64,000 nt of DNA. It comes from Caballeronia cordobensis (GTDB lineage: Bacteria; Pseudomonadota; Gammaproteobacteria; Burkholderiales; Burkholderiaceae). Positions within the stretch are counted from its first letter, which is position 1, and each line of letters opens with the position of its first letter. Positions 45,011 through 52,710 of the stretch are shown here, piece after piece. The stretch lies in contig NZ_FCNY02000008.1 of the NCBI RefSeq assembly GCF_001544575.2, positions 333,236 through 397,235 of the forward strand, in the 5' to 3' direction. Below the pieces are notes generated by a model. It saw only the letters and a program-made list of their open reading frames with translations. It made no database searches and was not told the DNA's origin. The translations under genes and the position numbers were made by a program.

Positions 45011-45056
45011 AAAATATTGTTTTCGGATGCTAAAGCAAGCTTATGGCTATGCAAGG
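45011..45056. promoter_or_regulatory. LysR-type operator-like motifs upstream of the second Rieske gene
   Basis: AAAATATTGTTTTCGGATGC (45011-45030) and GCTATGCAAGG (45046-45056) match the first operator's AAAACATTGTTTTCCAATGC and CTATGCAGG in sequence, order and near spacing. This copy has lost the perfect palindrome on its left arm. Confidence 0.5.
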
Positions 45057-45085
45057 CGCGAAAGTCTCTCTATTGCAGGCGCGTG

Positions 45086-46012
45086 TCACGTGTCGAGCTT
45101 GAGACGCCGTATATAGCTTTCGCTGAAGGAAGAGAATCGCGACACCAGTTGACGCGGCTTCATCGTTTTCGATTGAGCGATACCGAGCGTCGTCGCGTTG
45201 ACGTTATCCCTAAAGTGCTTAATCACGAATTCGCCGCCGTCCACGGTGCGCGTCGAACTCAGTGGGAAGTTCAGGATGCTGTAACCGAGCCCGTTCGCCA
45301 CCATGCCGCGCACCACTTCCGGTTGCGAAGAACGAAACGCAGGGACAGGGCGGCTTCCCACGGCATCGAACAGCGCCGCGAAGTAATCGCGGCTGTGCGG
45401 CAGGTCCAGCATCACATACGGTTCGTCTATCAGATCTTGCAGCGATACCTTTCGCGCGCGCGCCAGCCGGTGCGTCGCGGGAAGAATCGCGTACGGTGGC
45501 AAGGAAAGCAAAGGCGTGAAGGCGATGTCTTCGGTCAGATCGAGGCTGTAGGTGAGGGCGATATCGAGCGAACCGTCGTGCAAGCCTTTAAGCAGTTCAT
45601 CCTGATGCGCCTCGATGGTGCGAAAGCTTATTCCGCCGTGCTCGCTCGTGAATCGGCTGATCAATCCGGGCATTAACGGCGGCGCGAGCGAGACGAGGCA
45701 GCCGAGCGCTATCGATCCCGTCATGCCGCCGTCCATTTCGGTGGCGGCCATTTGCAGTTCTTCCGCGAACTTCAGGAGATTGCGCGCCTGCCCGAGAAGA
45801 TCTCGCCCCGCCTGAGTCAGCGACAGTCCACTCGCGTGATGCCGGATGAACAACTGCACGCCGAACGAGATCTCGAGATCGGCCAATGCGGTCGAGATGG
45901 ACGGCTGCGAAATATGCAGGCGTCTCGCCGCGGCCGTGAAAGACAGCACTTCCGCCGTCACCACGAAGTATCGCAACTGACGCAGTGAGTAACGCAACGG
46001 CTGATTTTCCAT
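45086..46012 (-). CDS. LysR-family regulator (second)
   Basis: 308 aa. HTH YSLRQLRYFVVTAEVLSFTA and LHISQPSISTALADLEISFG; then FIRHHASGLSLTQAGRDLL and the effector fold with GSIALGCLVSLAPPLMPGLI. It is a clear paralogue of the regulator at 38415. It is divergent from the flavin monooxygenase gene and upstream of the second Rieske operon in the same direction, so it can act on both promoters, whose sites it probably shares with the first LysR. Confidence 0.9.
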   Translation of the reverse strand: MENQPLRYSLRQLRYFVVTAEVLSFTAAARRLHISQPSISTALADLEISFGVQLFIRHHASGLSLTQAGRDLLGQARNLLKFAEELQMAATEMDGGMTGSIALGCLVSLAPPLMPGLISRFTSEHGGISFRTIEAHQDELLKGLHDGSLDIALTYSLDLTEDIAFTPLLSLPPYAILPATHRLARARKVSLQDLIDEPYVMLDLPHSRDYFAALFDAVGSRPVPAFRSSQPEVVRGMVANGLGYSILNFPLSSTRTVDGGEFVIKHFRDNVNATTLGIAQSKTMKPRQLVSRFSSFSESYIRRLKLDT

Positions 46013-46071
46013 GGGCTTGGTTCCCGGTTGACGGCGTCAGATGGATCGCATTGTGAAGTGATCAAAAATGA

Positions 46072-46130
46072 CTGCATAGGTAGAACCGATGCTCTGCATT
46101 TTTTTAATATATTTTTCGGATTCTGCAAGC
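46072..46130. promoter_or_regulatory. LysR-type operator-like motifs before the monooxygenase operon
   Basis: CTGCATAGG (46072-46080; reverse complement CCTATGCAG) and AATATATTTTTCGGATTCTG (46106-46125) resemble the two other operators, with a less exact match and different relative orientation. It lies between the divergent LysR and monooxygenase genes. Confidence 0.35.
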
Positions 46131-46230
46131 GAGCGTAGATTGCTATCCGAAAGCACACGCATGGTGCACCGAAGCCGCAAAGGGCCAAAGGGATCGCACA
46201 CCGAACTCCGCTTCTTCGAAGGACTCACCC

Positions 46231-47580
46231 ATGACAGTCGAAACAAAGGCAATTGACACGCTCGTTGTGGGCGCCGGGCAGGCTGGCATCGCCATGAGCG
46301 AACATCTGAGCAGGATTGGCGTTCCGCATATCGTGCTCGAGCGCGATCGCATCGCCGAACGCTGGCGCACGGGCCGGTGGGACTCGCTCGTTGCCAACGG
46401 ACCGGCATGGCACGATCGTTTCCCGAATCTCGAGTTCGCGGATGTGGATCCCGATAGCTTTGCGGGCAAGGAACAGGTCGCCGAATACTTCGTCGCCTAT
46501 GCGAAGAAGTTCGAAGCGCCGATTCGAACCGGCGTCGAAGTGAAGCGAGTCGTTCGCAATGTCGGACGGCCAGGTTTTACCGTCGATACGTCTGATGGAA
46601 CCTTCGAAGCGAATCGCGTGGTTGTTGCAACGGGACCGTTCCAGCGCCCTGTGATTCCGCCGATCGCGCCGAAAGCCGCCGCGCTCACGCAGATTCATTC
46701 CGCAGACTATCGCAATCCACAGCAATTACCCGAAGGCGGTGTGCTGGTTGTCGGCGCGGGATCGTCGGGCGTGCAGATCGCGGATGAATTGCATCGCTCG
46801 GGCCGGCGCGTGTATCTCTCGGTGGGCGCGCACGATCGTCCGCCGCGTGGTTATCGCGGACGCGATTTCTGCTGGTGGCTCGGCGTGCTCGGCGAATGGG
46901 ATGCGGAAGTCATGAAGCCCGGACGCGAACACGTGACGATCGCGGTAAGCGGCGCGCGCGGCGGCCATACGGTCGATTTCCGGCGACTCGCGCATCAGGG
47001 CATCACGCTGACTGGTCTGACGAAATCGTTCGACGATACGCGCGTCACTTTCGAAGCCGATCTCGCCGATAACATTCGTCGCGGCGACGAGAACTATCTG
47101 TCGCTGCTCGATGCCGCCGATGCCTACGCACAACGCAATGGTCTCGATCTTCCCGAAGAGCCCGAGGCGCGCAATATTCCCGAAGATCCGGACTGCATGA
47201 AGCATCCGCTGCTCGAACTCGATCTGGCTAAGGAAGGCGTGACGTCGATCATCTGGGCAACCGGTTATGCGGTCGATTTCACCTGGCTGCAAGTCGATGC
47301 ATTCGATGAAAAGGGCAAGCCGAAACATCAGCGTGGCGTGGCGAAAGAGCCGGGCATCTATTTCCTCGGCTTGCCGTGGCTGTCGCGCCGTGGTTCCGCC
47401 TTCATCTGGGGCGTGTGGCACGACGCGAAACATGTTGCGGATCACATCGCCACGCAGCGCAAGTACCACGCTTATTACGATGAGCCACATCGTCCGGTGG
47501 ACGAGAAGCGCGTGGAAAGCGTCGAGAGTGCGCCGGATGCATCGCGTGTTCACACGGTCAGCGAGATGGGCGTCAACTGA
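46231..47580 (+). CDS. Flavin-containing monooxygenase
   Basis: 449 aa. FAD site DTLVVGAGQAGIAMSEHL at the N-terminus and a second dinucleotide site VLVVGAGSSGVQIADEL near residue 172, with the FMO-type fingerprint FWWLGVLGEWDAEV-like and TSIIWATGYAVDFTWL stretches. It fits class-B flavoprotein monooxygenases that oxidise N or S atoms or carbonyls using NADPH. It begins a four-gene operon (RidA, DUF1028, ArgE-like) that appears to take apart a nitrogen compound. The substrate is not deducible. Confidence 0.85.
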   Translation: MTVETKAIDTLVVGAGQAGIAMSEHLSRIGVPHIVLERDRIAERWRTGRWDSLVANGPAWHDRFPNLEFADVDPDSFAGKEQVAEYFVAYAKKFEAPIRTGVEVKRVVRNVGRPGFTVDTSDGTFEANRVVVATGPFQRPVIPPIAPKAAALTQIHSADYRNPQQLPEGGVLVVGAGSSGVQIADELHRSGRRVYLSVGAHDRPPRGYRGRDFCWWLGVLGEWDAEVMKPGREHVTIAVSGARGGHTVDFRRLAHQGITLTGLTKSFDDTRVTFEADLADNIRRGDENYLSLLDAADAYAQRNGLDLPEEPEARNIPEDPDCMKHPLLELDLAKEGVTSIIWATGYAVDFTWLQVDAFDEKGKPKHQRGVAKEPGIYFLGLPWLSRRGSAFIWGVWHDAKHVADHIATQRKYHAYYDEPHRPVDEKRVESVESAPDASRVHTVSEMGVN

Positions 47581-47619
47581 TTAACAATCCATTCAGAATC
47601 CAGCATCAAGGTGCATTCG

Positions 47620-48057
47620 ATGAGCCAACCCACGCATACCCGTATCCGCATGTTCAACACGAAGGATACGTACCCGAATCAAACGCTCGATAACGATCTT
47701 TGCCAGGCGGTGCGCGCGGGCAATACCGTTTATGTGCGCGGTCAGATCGGCACGGACTTCGACGGCAATCTCGTCGGTCTCGGCGATCCGCGCGCGCAGG
47801 CCGAGCAGGCCATGAAGAACGTGAAGCAGTTGCTCGAAGAAGCGGGGAGCGATCTGTCGCACGTCGTGAAGACGACGACCTATCTCACCGACGTGCGCTT
47901 TCGCGAGCCGGTGTATCGCGAAGTCGGCAAGTGGCTGAAGGGCGTGTTCCCCATTTCGACGGGACTCACCGTCGTCGCGCTCGGACAGCCGGAATGGCTG
48001 ATGGAGATCGACGTGATCGCCGTCATCCCCGATGGATGGACGCCGCCTCAGGCTTGA
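47620..48057 (+). CDS. RidA/YjgF-family protein lacking the canonical Arg
   Basis: 145 aa. I chose the ATG at 47620, with AAGGTG eight bases before, over a GTG at 47611. The Rid fold is clear: VRAGNTVYVRGQIGTD, EQAMKNVKQLLEEAGSDLS, HVVKTTTYLTDVRFREPV, VALGQPEWLMEIDVIAVI. RidA imine deaminases hydrolyse with an Arg in the segment before the last strand (RSCVEVARLP); here that segment reads STGLTVVAL, so the Arg is absent and it belongs to a Rid group without that activity. It may act on another reactive nitrogen species made by the monooxygenase. Confidence 0.87.
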   Translation: MSQPTHTRIRMFNTKDTYPNQTLDNDLCQAVRAGNTVYVRGQIGTDFDGNLVGLGDPRAQAEQAMKNVKQLLEEAGSDLSHVVKTTTYLTDVRFREPVYREVGKWLKGVFPISTGLTVVALGQPEWLMEIDVIAVIPDGWTPPQA

Positions 48058-48075
48058 GCCCAAGAAGGAGCGCAC

Positions 48076-48753
48076 ATGACTTTTTCTATCGTCGGACGAT
48101 GTGAAGAGACCGGGCAACTCGGCATCGCGATCAGTTCATCGAGCATCGCAGTGGGCGCGCGTTGTCCTTGGGTGCGCGCGGGCGTCGGCGTGGTCGCGAC
48201 GCAGAACGTGACGCTGCCCGCGCTTGGCTCGATGATCCTCGATCATATGGAACGCGCGAAACTCGATCCTGCCGGAGCGCTCGATCGCGCGCTGCGCGAG
48301 AGTGAATGGAACGAGTATCGGCAAGTGACGGTGGTCGATGCGCAGGGACGTACCGCGTTCTTCAGCGGCAAGCAGGCACTCGGAACCTATCACGCGGTCG
48401 CGGGCAAGCAGTGCGTCGCGGCGGGCAACATGCTCGCGGGCACGCACGTGATCGAAGCGATGATTCCCGCGTTCGAGAACGCCTCGGGTCATCTCGCGGA
48501 TCGCTTGCTCGCGGCGATGCACGTGGCAATCGCGGCGGGCGGCGAAGCAGGACCGGTGCACTCGGCGGCGCTGAAGATCGCGGGCGAGCAAAGCTGGCCG
48601 CTCGTCGATCTGCGTGTCGACTGGGCGGATGATGATCCCATCGGCAAGCTCGATGGATTGTGGCAAGCGTATAAACCGCAAATGCAGGACTACGTGACGC
48701 GCGCCTTGAACCCGACCGCCGCGCCGAGCTACGGAGTGCCGGGCGATGAATGA
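48076..48753 (+). CDS. DUF1028-family protein (Ntn-hydrolase-like)
   Basis: 225 aa with the family signature at the N-terminus: TFSIVGRCEETGQLGIAISS, SSSIAVGARCPWVRAGVGVV and ATQNVTLPALG. The internal Ser/Thr-rich opening and the HxxxAGKQCVAAGNMLAG segment are typical. DUF1028 proteins are found beside RidA and peptidase/deacylase genes. They are proposed to act on N-acyl or ring-opened amides, though their chemistry is poorly established. It overlaps the next gene by eight bases. Confidence 0.87.
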   Translation: MTFSIVGRCEETGQLGIAISSSSIAVGARCPWVRAGVGVVATQNVTLPALGSMILDHMERAKLDPAGALDRALRESEWNEYRQVTVVDAQGRTAFFSGKQALGTYHAVAGKQCVAAGNMLAGTHVIEAMIPAFENASGHLADRLLAAMHVAIAAGGEAGPVHSAALKIAGEQSWPLVDLRVDWADDDPIGKLDGLWQAYKPQMQDYVTRALNPTAAPSYGVPGDE

Positions 48754-49912
48754 CATGACGAGCCGCGATCTGCTCGAACGGCTGATCGGTTTCGCGACGG
48801 TCAGCCGCGATTCGAATCTGAAGCTGATCGAGTTCATTCGCGATTACCTCGTGCAATTCGATATCGAATGCGAACTGTTCTATAACGCGGAGCGCACGAA
48901 GGCGAATCTGTTCGCGACCATCGGACCGCGCGATCGTGGCGGCATCGTGTTGTCGGGTCATACGGATGTCGTGCCCGTCGATGGACAAGCGTGGACCGTC
49001 GATCCGTTCAAGCTGAGCGAGAAGGAAGGACGGCTCTACGGACGCGGCGCGGCCGATATGAAGGGCTATCTCGCATCGGTATTGGCAGCGGTGCCGTTGT
49101 TCGTCGAACGTGAGCTGAAGATACCGGTGCATCTCGCGTTCTCCTTCGACGAAGAAGTCGGATGCCTCGGCGTGCGGCCGATGCTCGCGGAACTGGAGAA
49201 GCGCACATACAAGCCTTTGTTATGCCTCATCGGCGAGCCGACCGAATTGAAACCCGTGCTCGGCCATAAAGGCAAACTCGCGATGCGCTGTCAGGTGAAA
49301 GGTGCGCCTTGTCATTCCGCCTATGCGCCGTATGGCGTGAACGCGATTCAATATGCGGCGCGGCTTATCAATCGTCTGGAAGAAATCGGCGAACGGCTCG
49401 CGCAACCCGAGCATCACGACGAGCGCTTCGATCCGCCGTATTCGACGGTGCAGACGGGTGTCATCAAAGGCGGCCGCGCGCTCAACATCGTGCCGGCGGA
49501 ATGCGAGTTCGACTTCGAAGTGCGAGCGCTGCCGGGCTTCGACGCGAACGAAGTCGCCGACGATTTGCAATCGTACGCGCAAGCCGCATTGCTGCCGAAG
49601 ATGCGCGCAGTGAAACATGATGTGGATATCCGTCTCGAACCGCTATCCGCCTATCCGGGACTCGCCACGCCGCCTGACAGCGAGGCGGCGCGCATTCTGG
49701 CGGCGCTTTGCGGCTCGGACGAGTTCGGCACCGTCGCGTTCGGAACGGAAGGCGGACTGTTCAATCACGTCGGCATTCCGACGGTCGTTTGCGGTCCGGG
49801 CAGCATGGATCAAGGGCATAAACCCGACGAGTATGTGACGATCGAACAACTTCGAGATTGCGATGCGATGATGGAGCGCGTCGCACGGTACGCCGCCTCT
49901 GGCGCCTTCTGA
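48746..49912 (+). CDS. ArgE/DapE-family deacylase (acetylornithine deacetylase-like)
   Basis: 388 aa of the M20 metallopeptidase family. Zn ligands are recognisable as LSGHTDVVPVDGQAW (H, D), RGAADMKGYLASVLA, FSFDEEVGCLG (Glu pair) and GEPTEL, with a lid HKGKLAMRCQVKG. The dimerisation domain lies between about 185 and 300. Members remove N-acyl groups from amino acids. As the last gene of the monooxygenase operon, it would finish the breakdown of an N-acyl compound. It is not necessarily arginine biosynthesis. Confidence 0.88.
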   Translation: MNDMTSRDLLERLIGFATVSRDSNLKLIEFIRDYLVQFDIECELFYNAERTKANLFATIGPRDRGGIVLSGHTDVVPVDGQAWTVDPFKLSEKEGRLYGRGAADMKGYLASVLAAVPLFVERELKIPVHLAFSFDEEVGCLGVRPMLAELEKRTYKPLLCLIGEPTELKPVLGHKGKLAMRCQVKGAPCHSAYAPYGVNAIQYAARLINRLEEIGERLAQPEHHDERFDPPYSTVQTGVIKGGRALNIVPAECEFDFEVRALPGFDANEVADDLQSYAQAALLPKMRAVKHDVDIRLEPLSAYPGLATPPDSEAARILAALCGSDEFGTVAFGTEGGLFNHVGIPTVVCGPGSMDQGHKPDEYVTIEQLRDCDAMMERVARYAASGAF

Positions 49913-50022
49913 TGCCTCTTGCTCTGAAGTCCCGCAGTAGACACCGGCACAAGAATTGACTAAATTCGTAGGACCGACCGATCCGAGAGGGATAAGGCGG
50001 CGTGATGCCTTGGAGCGAGATC

Positions 50023-50214
50023 ATGTGTGGCAACGATCTTCCTTCTCGTGTGCGGGGACGGGAGCTGCCCGACGCGAAGAATGCCCGCCGAGAACGCGCT
50101 TCGGAAAAAGGAACCGATTTACCGCGGACGGCAGGGGAATGGGCGCTGGCCATTGCGCTGCCAGTTGGCGCAGCACTCTTGATTGTCCTCGCAAAGCTAT
50201 GGGTGTCCCGCTAG
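50023..50214 (+). CDS. Possible small single-pass membrane protein
   Basis: 63 aa from an ATG with GAGCGAGATC. The N-terminal 40 residues are charged (RVRGRELPDAKNARRERASE), then one hydrophobic helix WALAIALPVGAALLIVLAKL ends near the C-terminus. No family is recognised. The stretch lies in the 595-base gap between the ArgE-like gene and the ParD-like remnant, with no partner genes. Alternatively it is chance coding, because the region has several open frames. Confidence 0.4.
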   Translation: MCGNDLPSRVRGRELPDAKNARRERASEKGTDLPRTAGEWALAIALPVGAALLIVLAKLWVSR

Positions 50215-50362
50215 CCTATGGCTGAAGAGCGCCCGATGTGCGCTGCACGCACTGCTTCTACACCAAGGCCGTTCAAATCGACCCGCGCCGTGTATTCGGT
50301 AAGGATCCCCAGGTTCGCGCGCCGACGGAACTGGCATCGAGCGACACCAGCGAATGGCTAGC

Positions 50363-50493
50363 CATTACGCGACGACAGTTCGTGATGCCCCTGTATGCCC
50401 GCAAAGAACGGATGCTTATCGGCCTCGATGGCATCGGCGATCGAGCCGCTCTCGTCGTGCGCGATGCGGCTTCTTCCGTGGATCGCCATCTTC
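50363..50493. repeat. Decayed deletion copy of the 4.5-5.2 kb sequence
   Basis: Bases 50364-50460 match 4504-4600 (within the amidotransferase-like domain) with only a few differences, and continue at once with a match to 5181-5215 (about 580 bases further on), through the short shared GCGC. It is a remnant of a second copy of the locus with an internal deletion, in the same orientation. It holds no intact gene; the rest of 49913-50507 shows no other feature I can name. Confidence 0.7.
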
Positions 50494-50507
50494 GAGTGGA
50501 GACTGCC

Positions 50508-50673
50508 ATGAGAACGACGCAGCAGATGAGCATCACTCTGCCCAACGAGACAGCCGATTCTGTTCCCACAAAAGTTGCAAGCGGCGACTACGCGTCAGAT
50601 AGCGAGGTACTGAGAGACGCACTTCGCGCGCTGCGCGAGCGCGACGCTATACTCACGCCCGCAGAAAATAACA
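50508..50673 (+). pseudogene. ParD/CopG-type antitoxin remnant
   Basis: MRTTQQMSITLPNETADSVP followed by TKVASGDYASDSEVLRDALR and ALRERDAILTP is a ribbon-helix-helix antitoxin of the ParD type (DNA-binding beta strand SITLP, then two helices). The toxin-binding C-terminal helix is missing; the frame runs on into low-complexity AENNNRGNNNNEG and then the next gene, without a stop of its own. No ParE-like toxin gene follows. It is a truncated, probably non-functional antitoxin. Confidence 0.55.
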
Positions 50674-50703
50674 ATCGAGGCAACAACAATAACGAGGGGT
50701 CGT

Positions 50704-52434
50704 ATGGCACGCGCAGCTGTGATGCATCGCTTCACCCAGGGAATTGTAAAGGGCATCGTAGTCAGTGGACTGGCATTCGCATTGGTCGGCTGCGGCGGCG
50801 GATCGAGCAGCACCAGCGGATCGAGCAGCACCAGCCCGCCATCACAGCCTCCCGTCGGCCTCGTCTCAGTCGTTCCCAATACGAGCAGCGCCACGCAGCC
50901 GCCCTCCAAGCTGAGTGCAAGTTTCGCCGTCAATGTAACGTCAGTGGGCCCGACGTTTGTTCAGGTTACGGGCACATGCAGCACCTTGCCCACGGTCACC
51001 ACATCGATCAGCGCGGGTGTCGTGACCGTTGCGCTGGCAGGTGGCGACTGCCTGCCGGGCCAGACCCTCACCCTCACGGTTGACCCGTCTCAGGTCATCT
51101 TGGCGTCGCCGGTCCAACAGGTCGGTGCAGTGTGGACCCAGACGTACACTGTCCCGCTTACGAAGCAAAACGTCGGCGGCACCGTAACGGGGTTGGTCGG
51201 CACTGCGGTGCTGGCGGACAACGGCACTGACCTGCTCACACTGACCGCGAACGGCAGCTTTGTCTTTCCGACTCAAGTCCAACAGAACAGCCCGTATGCC
51301 GTGACCGTGCGCTCGCAGCCGACCAACCAAACTTGCTCTGTCAGCAGCGGGACCGGTACGGTCGGTGGCAGCGCGGTGAAGAGCGTGCAGGTGAACTGCT
51401 CGAACAACGCCATGACCGTAGGTGGCACGGTGACTGGCCTGACTGGCACGGTGGTGCTCCAGAACAACGGCGGCGATAACCTCACGCTGATCGCAGAGGG
51501 TCCCTACACCTTTGCGACGCCCGTGGCGAACGGTAGCCCGTACGCGGTGACCGTCCTGACCCAGCCAAGCGGTCAAGTATGCATCGCGCAGAACGCGTCA
51601 GGCACGATGGGAGGCGCCAACATCACGAACGTGAATCTGACCTGCGTTGCGCCGACTTCGCTCAGTGTCACAGCGCCCGCAACTGCGGTCATCCCAGTTG
51701 GTACCGGCACCCCTGGCACACTGACCGTCAACAATACCGGAAATCAGCCCGCGCTCAATGTGAGGGTCGCGCTACCGTCGGGCTGGACTGGTGTAACGCA
51801 GGATGCATCAGGCTGCACGAACGTCGCAGTCGGCGGCAATTGCATCATCTCGCTGACCTCGACATTGCCCTACATCGCACAGGGCGGCATCAGCGTCACG
51901 GGTGATAACGTCAATTCGCCGGGAACCGCCGCGCTGGCTACCAGCATCGCGGGCTTTCAAGTGTTCTCGATCGACAGCCCTTCGACGGCGACGGTCATCG
52001 ATTCGACCGATTCGGCATCTGTGGTCTGGGGTACCGGCGGACTGGCAACGAACGCGCAGAGCTTGACGGACGGCGCTGCGAACACGAACACGATTGTCAA
52101 CGCAGACCCAGGCGGCGCCGCGGCAGCGGCTTGCGCCAACGATACCTCCGGAGGAAGCCTGCCCGGCACTTGGTATCTTCCCGCCATCTGCCAAATCGAC
52201 GGCTCCAGTTCTCTAGCAGGCTGCGCCGCGGGCACCGCAAACATCAAGGACAACTTGACTGCGTTTGGTTTCGGCGGACTCGATACGCATCGCGCTATCT
52301 ATTGGTCTTCAACTGAAAATTCAGCTTCACCGACAAGTGCGGCTTGGGGCTACCGGCCGCTTGGGCGAAGAGCGCAAAGTGCTCTCAAAGGCATCAGCGC
52401 CCCGGCTCGGTGCGTGCGTTCGATCAACTACTGA
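50704..52434 (+). CDS. Lipoprotein with tandem repeats and Lcl-like C-terminal domain
   Basis: 576 aa. A signal peptide ends in the lipobox FALVGC, followed by GGGSSSTSGSSS, a Ser-rich tether. Two repeats of about 75 residues follow (VGGTVTGLVGTAVLADNG... and VGGTVTGLTGTVVLQNNG...), each with paired Cys. Next comes a DUF11/Ig-like part (LSVTAPATAVIPVGTGTPG), and the last ~100 residues, WYLPAICQIDGS, IYWSSTENSA and ARCVRSI, resemble the DUF1566/Lcl C-terminal domain. A surface or periplasmic-facing binding or adhesion role is likely. The ATG follows GAGGGGTCGT; a -10-like TATACT is at 50648-50653. Confidence 0.75.
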   Translation: MARAAVMHRFTQGIVKGIVVSGLAFALVGCGGGSSSTSGSSSTSPPSQPPVGLVSVVPNTSSATQPPSKLSASFAVNVTSVGPTFVQVTGTCSTLPTVTTSISAGVVTVALAGGDCLPGQTLTLTVDPSQVILASPVQQVGAVWTQTYTVPLTKQNVGGTVTGLVGTAVLADNGTDLLTLTANGSFVFPTQVQQNSPYAVTVRSQPTNQTCSVSSGTGTVGGSAVKSVQVNCSNNAMTVGGTVTGLTGTVVLQNNGGDNLTLIAEGPYTFATPVANGSPYAVTVLTQPSGQVCIAQNASGTMGGANITNVNLTCVAPTSLSVTAPATAVIPVGTGTPGTLTVNNTGNQPALNVRVALPSGWTGVTQDASGCTNVAVGGNCIISLTSTLPYIAQGGISVTGDNVNSPGTAALATSIAGFQVFSIDSPSTATVIDSTDSASVVWGTGGLATNAQSLTDGAANTNTIVNADPGGAAAAACANDTSGGSLPGTWYLPAICQIDGSSSLAGCAAGTANIKDNLTAFGFGGLDTHRAIYWSSTENSASPTSAAWGYRPLGRRAQSALKGISAPARCVRSINY

Positions 52435-52710
52435 CACATGATGGCTGGCGGCTGCGCGACTGGCAGCATATTCGCACTTCGTCGGTCGGGAAGAGCCCTC
52501 GATTACCCTTGGCCAACGCTGACGTTTGATCATGCCAACCGCGTGGGGCTTGGCTCCTAAGCCTGTCGGCGATCTGCGCGATGAGTGACTGAAACGAAGG
52601 CGCGAGCAACCTTGGCCGCGCGCGTCGCGCCACGCTTCATGAACCGATAGAATCGATCGAAGCGCCCACGAAGCGCGCGGCGCGAGTTCACCACGAAGGA
52701 CCAAAAGCAC

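Noticed and set aside
50238..51083. A 281-aa frame running through the antitoxin remnant into the lipoprotein gene
   Set aside because: Only residues from 50508 to about 50673 look like a real family; the remainder is the lipoprotein gene in another frame.
52435..52710. A minus-strand 118-aa frame from 52557 to 52913
   Set aside because: It overlaps the start of the first permease gene in antisense and has no recognisable content; I see nothing else in this 276-base gap.
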